Origin: Phaeoceros laevis
Taxonomy: Eukaryota; Anthocerotophyta; Anthocerotopsida; Notothyladales
Direction: 5' to 3'
DNA: 20,551 nt
Assembly: GCA_049999765.1 (NCBI GenBank)
Contig: JBNGIQ010008007.1
Span: forward strand, 1 to 20,551
Shown here: piece after piece, positions 11,418-18,958 of the stretch
Numbering within the stretch: the first letter of the stretch is position 1
Layout: every line of letters begins with the position of its first letter
Program-made: the position numbers and the translations under genes
The notes under the pieces: generated by a model
What the model was told of the DNA's origin: nothing
The model's database searches: none
Seen by the model: only the letters and a program-made list of their open reading frames with translations

Positions 11418-11780
11418 GGCGCCTGGGCGACCCACCCGGGGTTCCTCGACTCCGCGCTGGACATGAGCGGAGAAGAGTCGGCTCTCATGAGAGTCACAGG
11501 ATACAGATTCACCAGAAGAGTTAGTAGACGAACCCCAGGGCTCGGGAAACCTAAGCAGAAGACACAAGTTGAACAGTTGAACGAGACCCTCTCCGCACTT
11601 CATTTACGATAGGGGTTTACACTTTATTGTGGTTTCTGCGGTTTGTGACTATGGCGCCAGCTGCGGTGCGCGTTGTAGTGCACCACACGCTGCCTCCGTT
11701 GGCTGGGGTCAGAGCGCAACAATGTGAGGCCTCTCCCTGTGGGTCCTCGCTGGTACGCATGTGGCGTCGGTTTTCTGAAC
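11418..11780. promoter_or_regulatory. divergent (bidirectional) promoter region
   Basis: The importin gene starts leftwards at 11417 and the At4g37920-like gene starts rightwards at about 11781, leaving about 363 bp for both promoters and 5' UTRs. The importin reading frame stays open upstream to 11603 without a stop, so an N-terminal extension is formally possible, but family members begin at MDL. I could not assign individual promoter elements. Confidence 0.65.
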
Positions 11781-13458
11781 ATGTCACTTCGGCTGTCCCA
11801 GGTGCGAGCTGACAATGTGTTGTGGCAGAGGTTGCCTGGCATGCCGAGGTGGTGTAACACGCAGCTCTTTAGGTTGGATTCTCCGCAACGCAGTAAGCAG
11901 CTTGTAGTACAGGTAGGTAGAGTGGCAGTAATTTTAATATGGCTACATCTAGGACTCTGGACGAACGCTGAGGTATTTCGTTTTGGAACACAGGAGGGAC
12001 ACTCGGAGGTAGTAAGGCGACACAGAGGAAGGAGGAACGTCACATCAACCGAAAATCCAAAGGTCGATGATGACGAGGACCTTGAGCTAGAGGTTGGCTA
12101 CAAAATGAGTAGAGTGTGCGACAGGTTGATAGAAGTATTCATGGTTGACAAGCCTCAGCCTGAGGAATGGAGAAAGCTCCTTGCATTCAGCGAAGAATGG
12201 AACAAGATACGGCCGCACTTTTTCAGGAGGTGTAAAACCAGGGCTGATGTCGAAGAGGACCCGAAGAGGAAAGGGGACCTGCTCAAGCTGGCTAGACGGT
12301 TGAAGGAGGTGAACCTGACAACAAAATCAACCTCTTTTTGTCATTGATGTTCTTGACCTTCGTATGGTCAAAGTTGGCCATGTGGCTTGCTGACTCTCAG
12401 CGGCCGGGCACAGGTTGACGACGATATGTCGAGACATGATGACCTGCTTGCAGACGTAGAGAGAAACCTGTTCGAATTAGATACCGTGGTAGCCAAGCGT
12501 CGGCAGGACTTCACCAGCGACTTCTTTTCGCACCTCAGAAATTTGTGCGAAGCAGCATACAGGGATGTAGCGCGAAGAGATGGTGCGGGCTTCTGTACCC
12601 TCTAGTGTGACTGGAGAGAAATTGCTGCCTCCGCTTGCTGATGTGTGGTGGATGTATGTCTTTGCCAGAACTTGTGGCGCTGGCAGTAAAGATTCTGTCG
12701 TTTGTTGAGGCTTACGATCAAGCAGCCGAGGATACTAGTGCGTTAAATGTGGCACAGATGCGGCTGGATGATATCTTGAACTCTCCATCGCTAGATGCTG
12801 CTTCTAATAAAATTGACCAGCTTGCTAAGAGACAAGAGCTAGATTCAACACTAATGCTTATGATCACTAAAGCTTGGGCGGCTGCCAAGGAGTCCACAAT
12901 GATGAAGGATGAGGTTTGCGCTTACTATTTACCCGTAGCGGGATGTCATGGGTTGGGGAAAGCTGACGTTAGTGTATATGCCCAATCAGGTCAAAGACAT
13001 TATGTACCACTTGTATATGGTGGCACGAGGTAATATGCAGAGACTGGTGCCCAAAGAGGTTCGCATTATTCGTCACATCTTGTCCATCGAAGACCCGAAG
13101 GAGCAGTTTGCATCCTTGACTGAAGCTTTTTCACCGGGTGATGAGCTGGAGGGAAAAGAGGCCGACACGCTTTACACGTATGCCTCCACGTGAATCTGCA
13201 TGGATATGTCTTGTGTTGAGAGCTCTGCAGTGCGGTTGGAGTTTGTGCAGTGGAAGGCGCGGCTTGGCATGAATTAACTCTGGGCTTGAACTTCGCAGGA
13301 AACCAGATAGATTGCTGAAGTGGATAACCATCATTTTGGACGCCTACAACACACAGCAGCAAGGCACGCTTATAAAGGAGGCCCAGAAGCTGATGAGCCC
13401 TGCAGTTATCGTCAAACTAGAGGCTTTGCGCCAAGTAGTGGAGGAGGAATTCCTATAA
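11781..13458 (+). CDS. uncharacterised plant protein, At4g37920-like, probably plastid-targeted
   Basis: Function unknown. From memory, Arabidopsis At4g37920 is described as a chloroplast protein and sometimes as 'endoribonuclease E-like', a label that is not evidence of activity. Exons: 11781-12308, 12414-12582, 12669-12913, 12990-13177, 13299-13458. They give 1290 nt (429 aa), and all phases close. Recognisable blocks are YKMSRVCDRLIEVFMVDKP, WRKLLAFSEEWNKIRPHFF, VVAKRRQDFTSDFFSHLRN, MLMITKAWAAAKESTMMKDE, VKDIMYHLYMVARGNMQRL, PKEVRIIRHILSIEDPKEQF and the C-terminus IKEAQKLMSPAVIVKLEALR...VVEEEFL. The protein is helical and charged, with no membrane segment. The chosen start (MSLRLSQVRADNVLWQRL) gives a Ser/Arg/Leu-rich, acid-poor N-terminus like a transit peptide. 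An in-frame ATG lies upstream at 11724. A 60-bp GT-AG stretch (11913-11972) inside exon 1 could be an intron; removing it keeps the frame (409 aa). N-terminal details are therefore uncertain. Confidence 0.85.
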
Positions 13459-13622
13459 GTAATCACTCTGTAATGGTACTGCTGGATCCTAGGTGCATAG
13501 CCAGACATGCTTCCAAGATGCATGGGGTCTTTTCCCACACAGTATGGTAGTTCTAGGCTTCTAGCCCGTCTCTATTTAAATTTTTTTGGAGCTTTTTCTT
13601 GGGAACTCATGCTAACTTTTGT
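13459..13622 (+). other. 3' flank of the At4g37920-like gene
   Basis: Probable 3' UTR. A TGTAA lies about 12 bases past the stop, but no certain polyadenylation signal is assigned. The stretch ends at the first inverted-repeat element. Confidence 0.4.
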
Positions 13623-14129
13623 TAGAGTAGCGAACCCGGTTCCGGACGGGTTTCATCGTAAATTCTGGGAATCTCGTAAACAGATCAAAAAAATGTGAAA
13701 ATTTCAGCAAAAGTGCCGGGCCTTCATTAGGCTCAAAATTTCGCACTTACATCGAAGAAACGGATTGGTCCTAAACCGGATTCAACTCCTGCACTGCCCG
13801 GATCCGGTACTACCCCCACCCCTTATGTGGCCTGTTTGGATTGGATGCTAGGATATGTGGTGTGTTTGGATTGGATGGGCTGTTTTAAGATGCGTGAAAT
13901 CGGAAATTTCCATGGTGAAATTGGAAATTTAGCTTGCTCTTTCACCCATGCATCGGTGCACGGGCAAAGATGCCGCAGCCTGGTGCTAGGCGGCTCAAAC
14001 GTTGTTGAGCTGATACAATGCTAAAGAATTGTGTAAAAAACGGCAGGACTTGGTGAAAATATCCGGTTCCACCCTGCTGTAGTGAGCATTCCGGAATTGG
14101 ACCTGTCCGGAACCGGGTTCGCTACTCTA
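13623..14129. mobile_element. 507-bp MITE-like element with about 25-bp terminal inverted repeats
   Basis: The left end (from 13623) and the reverse complement of the right end (to 14129) match exactly for 25 bp, starting TAGAGTAGCGAACCCGGTTC; a short match continues after one mismatch. If the outermost TA is read as target duplication, the element is GAGTAGCG...CGCTACTC flanked by TA on both sides, as in Tc1/mariner-type insertions (superfamily is inference). There is no coding capacity. The interior is rich in CCGG motifs and holds two short duplications near 13830-13880 (GTTTGGATTGGATG twice) and 13895-13930. It lies just beyond the 3' end of the At4g37920-like gene. Confidence 0.85.
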
Positions 14130-14279
14130 CATAGAGCCGCATTTCCAGCAACAACAATTTTAACATTGCTTCAACGTTTTCTGTTCTGACAGGTTGCATT
14201 TAGCAGGTGCTTCAAATGTAATATGTTTTCGTATGAGATTGGCACTTCCCCCAACGAGGTAGTATTATTAGAGCATCTC

Positions 14280-14537
14280 AAACATCCCCCCGTCGGCCGC
14301 GACGGGTGCCCCGTCAGAGGGCCGGGACGGGGCTCCCGTGGGCCACCCGCGGGGGTCCCGTCCTGCAAAAACTCCACCGTCGGCTTTAACTTGCGGGCTT
14401 TTTAACTTAACGAGAATCCGCGCGCAAATCCCATGTCGAGGCCGACAGAGCCACGCAAACATGGTGCCACCTATTTTCACGTGGGACCCGACGGTGAATC
14501 AAAGTTCACCGCGGAGGTTCTGACGGGGTGATGTTTG
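14280..14537. mobile_element. putative GC-rich inverted-repeat (MITE-like) element
   Basis: CAAACATCCCCCCGTC at 14280-14295 is matched in inverted orientation by GACGGGGTGATGTTTG at 14522-14537 (one mismatch). Weaker inverted similarity extends outwards to about 14268 and 14549. TATTAG occurs just outside each end and may be a target duplication. The core (14289-14365) is very GC-rich with overlapping CCCGTC/GACGGG palindromes. No coding capacity. The exact boundaries are uncertain. Confidence 0.6.
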
Positions 14538-14549
14538 CGACGTCCTATT

Positions 14550-14840
14550 AGGGGGACTCAATCCTTGGCGGTCGGGACTTGGCCACGGCCAAGTTTGATT
14601 ACGCCATGATCGTGCCACGGGTTGTCCGTCAATTTTTTACGCGTCAACTTTGCAGGGCCCCATCGAGTCGAGGTTTAGGGTTTTCGTTTTTAGAATATAA
14701 TTTAAAAAGACACTTGGAGTTGGCTGCGGCCGCTGCGACCAGCACCTCTTTAGCTGCCCGTGGGCGGCGCACGGCTTGTCCGGCAGAGAGCTATGACAGA
14801 AAACCCGTCGAGCCGGGACGGCCAAGCATTGAGTCCCCCT
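14550..14840. mobile_element. about 291-bp inverted-repeat (MITE-like) element
   Basis: The left end AGGGGGACTCAATCCTTGGC (from 14550) and the reverse complement of the right end, AGGGGGACTCAATGCTTGGC (from 14840 inwards), differ at one base over 20, with weaker similarity beyond. It abuts the preceding inverted-repeat element. Inside, TTTAGGGTTTT (about 14673-14683) is a telo-box-like motif. No obvious target duplication and no coding capacity. Confidence 0.7.
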
Positions 14841-14841
14841 G

Positions 14842-14865
14842 TTGGCCTTGCCTGGTAAGGTAGGG
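14842..14865 (+). repeat. 24-bp direct repeat, copy 1
   Basis: Identical over 24 bp to 15910-15933; the first bases are TTGGCCTTGCCTGGTAAGG. It starts right after the 14550-14840 element. An inverted partial copy (AGGCAAGGCC) occurs near 15252-15261. An exact match of this length within 1.1 kb is unlikely by chance, so it is probably part of a dispersed repeat. Confidence 0.8.
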
Positions 14866-14904
14866 ACGTAGGATCAATTATATAATTGCTTTTAACGCTT
14901 TGTA

Positions 14905-14980
14905 CCAACAAGGGCAAGGGGGGACCCTGAGTGGGACTGTTAACCTCCTCTAAATATATATACACACACACACACACACC
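14905..14980 (+). repeat. dispersed repeat module ending in (CA)n, copy 1
   Basis: Similar to 17869-17942 in the same orientation. Both run from CCAACA(A/T)GGGCAAGGGGGG through ACCCT, TGGGAC and TAACCTCCTC to an AAATATA stretch and a (CA)n tract. Sequences outside the module are unrelated. The shared 3' microsatellite suggests two insertions of one element type. Confidence 0.8.
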
Positions 14981-15466
14981 TTTGCGATAGATGGCTGAGT
15001 TTCAGAGTTTCCTGGATTTTCTCTCATTTCGAAAGCGACGGGCTGCATCACCGAGATCCAAGGAAGATTCGCATATTCGGCATCTAGCGAAGCGTTTGCG
15101 AAACGCGGTGACGGCAACGGGAGGCAGCAGTGGTGAGCAACAAGGGGATAGCCACCACACCGAAGGAAGGGCAGGAGGAGGGAGGCAGCGCGTTTGTTTT
15201 TCCACAGCTCATGCGTTCGTTTTTCTACAGCTCACGCGTTCACCTTTCTCAGGCAAGGCCTAGCCCTCCGTAGGGAAATTATTTTTTTTTAAGCTTTTTT
15301 TGGGGGAGCTCATGCTATACATTAGATATTGCAATACAAAACATTCCACTTTAGCCGCTATCAGCTCGCCCTCTACCACGGGACATTGGACAGGGTAGGC
15401 TGGTTGCACACCAGCTTAACCCTGGAACCCCTAGGCATGAGGTCCCATGCAACGCAGGTTGAACTT
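14981..15466. other. no gene supported
   Basis: A 90-codon plus-strand frame from 14991 (MAEFQSFLDFLSFRKRRAAS) is basic and has no recognisable similarity. The rest is short open frames and a poly-T tract near 15281-15290. Nothing firm. Confidence 0.4.
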
Positions 15467-15498
15467 AATGAGAGAAGTAGAGAATGAGAGAAGTAGAG
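15467..15498 (+). repeat. 16-bp tandem duplication
   Basis: AATGAGAGAAGTAGAG occurs twice head to tail (15467-15482, 15483-15498) with no mismatch. Confidence 0.9.
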
Positions 15499-15600
15499 GT
15501 CTTAAGGCCCTAGCTGGGCAGCTGCTGCAACTGTTTTGGTAAGGCAGGAAAAATATTCATTCTGTTTAACTTAACGCTATGAGGCCAGGGAGCCGGGAAT

Positions 15601-15744
15601 TCAACAAACCACGAAACGTGTTTGTGTATACTGGATACAATACCAAAAAACTCCTCCCCAGTTGCTAGACCATTTCTCCAAGGCCTTGCGCTGCTTTTCA
15701 TAGTCCTTGAGGAAGAACTTTACCTGCAACTGTTTCCAACCTGA
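15601..15744 (-). pseudogene. coding-like exon fragment, unrecognised
   Basis: On the minus strand, after a plausible acceptor (CTTGTCAG), a frame reads SGWKQLQVKFFLKDYEKQRK then ALEKWSSNWGG, ending at a stop at 15601-15603. Its composition (charged, helical, aromatic-rich) looks like real protein rather than random translation, but I do not recognise the family. It may share an origin with the segment at 16207-16371; the splice phases between the two do not join simply, so an intact gene is not supported. Confidence 0.35.
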
Positions 15745-15909
15745 CTGACAAGCCAGCTAATTAAAGGTGCGAGATAACATTGTGCAAGAGGACTGAAAAA
15801 TTAGTATTTGACATAACATAAGCCAGTCACATCTTGCCCTCCACACAAACCAGAGAGAATGAAGAAAGCATGGCTAATGATCGTATTCAGGGTGATTTAT
15901 TATATTATA

Positions 15910-15933
15910 TTGGCCTTGCCTGGTAAGGTAGGG
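15910..15933 (+). repeat. 24-bp direct repeat, copy 2
   Basis: Exact match to 14842-14865, same orientation. The copy is preceded by an AT-rich tract (TATTATATTATAT-like) rather than by an inverted-repeat element. Confidence 0.8.
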
Positions 15934-16206
15934 TCTTTGCATCGGTGCCAAACAACAAGGTCTCATATGGAGTGGACACAGGCTCCTGTGTCTACAATTG
16001 GTACTTAGAATTGTTTTAGCATGAGCAATTTGAGGTGTTACGAACTTTAAAAAAAACAACGTTTTGAGACAATTTTATGATTCGCAGCAAGTAGAGGAGC
16101 ATAAGGGAACGGGCAGAGCTTGCTGAGGTGCCTTTTTTTTTATAGTATACGTAAAGTGGACATGGTTCCAACAACCATGGGTTTTTATTTTTACTACAAT
16201 GGTGAT

Positions 16207-16371
16207 TTACTTTATGTCCAGCTCCATGTACATGCGGGCCCAGAAAACAATACTGGATTTCACATGCAATTTTCTCTGGTCCTCCTGCTCTTCAGCCCAC
16301 ATTCTGCATCGGAGGATGAAATCATTGAATTTCTTTGGGGGCGCATCTGGTTTGCCTAGATCCTTCGCTTT
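16207..16371 (-). pseudogene. coding-like terminal exon, unrecognised
   Basis: After an acceptor (AATGTGCAG) the minus strand reads 54 codons: KAKDLGKPDAPPKKFNDFIL, then RCRMWAEEQEDQRKLHVKSS, then IVFWARMYMELDIK and a stop (16207-16209). The composition and periodicity look like a genuine conserved exon. An alternative is a donor at AAA/GTAAAT just before the stop. Another minus-strand frame (16746-16522) could be an upstream exon, but it is interrupted by a foldback element and no consistent model was found. Family unknown; it may be a fragment of a gene or an intact small gene. Confidence 0.45.
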
Positions 16372-16373
16372 CT

Positions 16374-16390
16374 GCACATTACAAATATGT
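16374..16390 (+). repeat. 17-bp direct repeat, copy 1 (pair at 16743-16759)
   Basis: GCACATTACAAATATGT occurs here and again at 16743-16759, exactly. The pair brackets 352 bp that contain the foldback element. On the minus strand this copy sits directly against the acceptor of the 16207-16371 exon-like segment. Confidence 0.85.
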
Positions 16391-16421
16391 GTATTAGACG
16401 TTTGTTTAGGTATACCGTTTT

Positions 16422-16525
16422 TTAATAGAGTTGTTCCGGCCTGCCGGATATAACACATCAGCATGCTCACATCCCGGCCAGCCGGGCATGTGAGCATGCC
16501 CGGCAGGCCGGGACAACTCTATTAA
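16422..16525. mobile_element. 104-bp nested foldback element
   Basis: Outer arms 16422-16447 and 16500-16525 are inverted copies (26 bp, one mismatch): TTAATAGAGTTGT then CCGGCCTGCCGG. Inside, a second palindrome pairs GCATGCTCACAT...CCGGC (from 16461) with GCCGGG...ATGTGAGCATGC. Almost the whole element can fold into one long hairpin. The TA next to GAGTTG and CAACTC at the ends could be a TA target duplication, as for the 13623-14129 element. Confidence 0.85.
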
Positions 16526-16765
16526 TTGTGTTTGAGAAATTTATGTTTGAGAAATTTGAGAAAGGCCATCTTGCCAAAAGGCATGAGAAAATCAGGAGCC
16601 AAGGAGTGGAGGTAGACCTTCCTTCCAAGCTCTCTTTGAAACGAGAACCTCAATTCGCAGCATTGGCCTAATGAGGTTGTGGTCCCTGAACCTGGGAGGC
16701 GTTCAGGATCAGAAATGGGCGTTGTTACTGTTGTTACCGTTAGCACATTACAAATATGTCAGTAG

Positions 16766-17128
16766 GGGAAGCTTTCTGAGGCTGTCGGAGCCCTGGAATC
16801 TCTGGCGCAGATAGACTCTGGTGTTTCTCAGACTCTGTTTTACACTGTGCTAAAACTGTGTACAGTTGGTTGTGGGCGACGAGTTCATGATCTCACTGTC
16901 AAACTTTGGTACGAGTCGAATGCATACTTGGGGAACCATATCTTGCGCATGTATGCATGTGGAGGTAGGCTGCAGGAGGGCCTGGCCATGGATGCGTTCA
17001 ACAGGGTTGGGAAACCGGATGTCTTCATGTGGATTTCCATAATCTCTGCACATGCTAAGCACGGAAAACAAAACCACATACATCATCAGGAATGCCGTGC
17101 GCACTTGAGACAAGGACCTGTTTACTAG
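16766..17128 (+). pseudogene. PPR protein fragment (pseudogene)
   Basis: A single open stretch reads ALESLAQIDSGVSQ, then LFYTVLKLCTVGCGRRVHDL, then ESNAYLGNHILRMYACGGRL and KPDVFMWISIISAHAKHG before drifting to a stop at 17126. These match the consecutive P-L-S type repeats of plant organelle RNA-editing PPR proteins (typically LLKLC...GRRVH, N-YLGNHL--MYA-CG-L, DVFSW--IISAYA-HG). Intact relatives are several hundred residues; only about three repeats remain here. A stop lies immediately upstream (16763-16765), several residues are missing between LKLC and GRRVH, and the tail is unrelated, so it is a decayed or transposed fragment. Confidence 0.8.
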
Positions 17129-17868
17129 AATGTAGGTGTGTTGCAAGAGCGTGCTCCCAGCTAGTCTGGATAGCTGTTACCGAAAAAGGAAGAAGAAAGC
17201 GATACCGGTGCAATTTCTAGTATTGGTCCTAGACTCCTAGCCAGTGCTAATGGTGCTTGCTTCCAAAGGGAATGGAATCTGCAAGGAGAAGTCTGAGAGA
17301 CCCTTGGGAAGTGACCCAGACCTGCAGCAACCTAGTCGTGAAGTCCACAAGCCACCTTTGACCTCTCTTTTGTTCCACATAATTTGTACATGTCACCGGT
17401 ATATAGATAGACATTCGGAGCCATTGATCACCATTTTGTCTTAACCCGAGAAGTGACAGATGCTGCAAGCTGCCAAATGTTTCTAGAAAATAAGGACTGG
17501 AGACCAACCGTTTACGTGTAACAACACAGGATATTGTTCAAAAGACCAGAACTCGTACATGTCAAAATGACAAGCTTGGTGCCCAGTTAGTTGTTTTGAC
17601 GACAAGTGGGTAAGGACTCTTCAGTTCAAGGATAGTGGTGTTTTATGTTAGTACTGTACAATTGCGTTCTACTGGGATGGGAGCCACATCTCCCTTGCCA
17701 AAACTGATGTAATCTACAACTCAAAACTTGAGCTGTACGTGGTAACGTTGCTAGCCAGCTTCCGAGCATCTAAGCCATGCTGACCACACATACATTTGAA
17801 CAGCACTTCAGGGCTTGCGAGCTCGAGAAATTACAATGAAAGGAAGACTGGCTTCACATGCGGATGCC
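17129..17868. other. no gene supported
   Basis: Only short open frames without recognisable similarity. Probably relic repeat and PPR-flanking sequence. Confidence 0.45.
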
Positions 17869-17942
17869 CCAACATGGGCAAGGGGGGGACCCTAAATGGG
17901 ACCGATAACCTCCTCAAATATACACACACACACACACACACA
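17869..17942 (+). repeat. dispersed repeat module ending in (CA)n, copy 2
   Basis: Second copy of the module at 14905-14980, with a G7 run, ACCCT, TGGGAC, TAACCTCCTC, AAATATA and about ten CA units. Substitutions and small indels separate the two copies, so they are not a recent duplication. Confidence 0.8.
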
Positions 17943-18958
17943 TGCTCCGTTTCCTTCTGCCTCCTCTCCGCCACTTTGCTAGAGTCCTGCTTCACTTCGG
18001 TCTGCTTGCCCTGCTTCTAGAGACCTCTGTTGTGCCACGGGGTACTCATAGAAGTAGACGGGCTTCTCCTTATTCAGCAGCTGCTGTTGAGGTGCCTGAA
18101 TCGGGTATTTTCACGCTACACCCATACGCTTATTTGATGTCCCCCCCCCACCGAATGGTTATATCATTTTTTAACATCACTTTTGACCACCGAAATCTTG
18201 TCCTCTGCATACCAGGTGGTACTTGTTGGAATTGCCGCGTTTTCCTCTACCAGAATATGCTAAAATATTCGTATCTTATATAGTATTTTTTTGGAGATAC
18301 GGGTCGTTTCTTGGGTCTGGGGGGGGACACCCCCCACACACCCGTGAGTATTGGCTTTCCCAGAAAAGGGACTTGCTGTCACTGGATGGACCTGTCCACC
18401 TGTCGCCCCCCAAAACATGGGCCGCTAAGTATGAATAGTACCACTAAAATTGTATCTGACGCCATTAGCTAATTATTACCTAATTTCTCCTGATTTGGGC
18501 ACACTCGGGCAACTTGGTGCTTGGTAAACTAACGGTGGCACGGAACGGTTTGAGAACGGGGTTTCAAGGGCTGCCCTTTGACGATAACGTTCCAAATAAA
18601 GCGGGTTTTTTTGAAATGCATGTCAGGTATGGCGGGAGAAAGTAGGGCGCCATTTCCACGACGACCTAGCCACCCGCCCTCCTCCTCTCCCTTCCAGCCG
18701 TCATTCTCCCATCTCCAGCTGCCCCCTAGCCTACCGCCATGCCCAGCTGTGCCAAGCTCGACGCCATGCTGCTGTGCTTTGCCTAGAACCTCTCTAGGCA
18801 TTCCTGGTACGACCGATTGGACAGGTAGGTGCATTTCAACCCCTCCTCTACGCCATGATGCTCGTTCTTGTCGACATTGCTAGATGTGGTCTGACTTTGT
18901 CCACTTTGTGTGTTAGGCCCTGCATCCCAACGCTTGTGTGACGCCCACCGGATCCACC
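17943..18958. other. no gene supported; homopolymer C and G runs
   Basis: No exon recognised. Notable are a C-run near 18141-18149, a G-run followed by a C-run around 18319-18336 that could form a small hairpin, and a pyrimidine-rich strip at 18665-18740. The right part may be the 5' region of the decayed transposon-like gene that starts at 18959. Confidence 0.4.

Noticed and set aside
11313-11612. A 99-codon plus-strand open frame opposite importin exon 1
   Set aside because: Antisense shadow of importin coding and promoter sequence with no similarity.
13570-15330. Weak similarity between 13570-13610 and 15285-15325 (GCTTTTT...TGGG...CTCATGCTA)
   Set aside because: The shared stretch is short and T-rich with several mismatches; too weak to call a repeat without a search.
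18578-18883. A 101-codon proline/serine-rich plus-strand frame
   Set aside because: It follows from a pyrimidine-rich strip; low-complexity translation without similarity.
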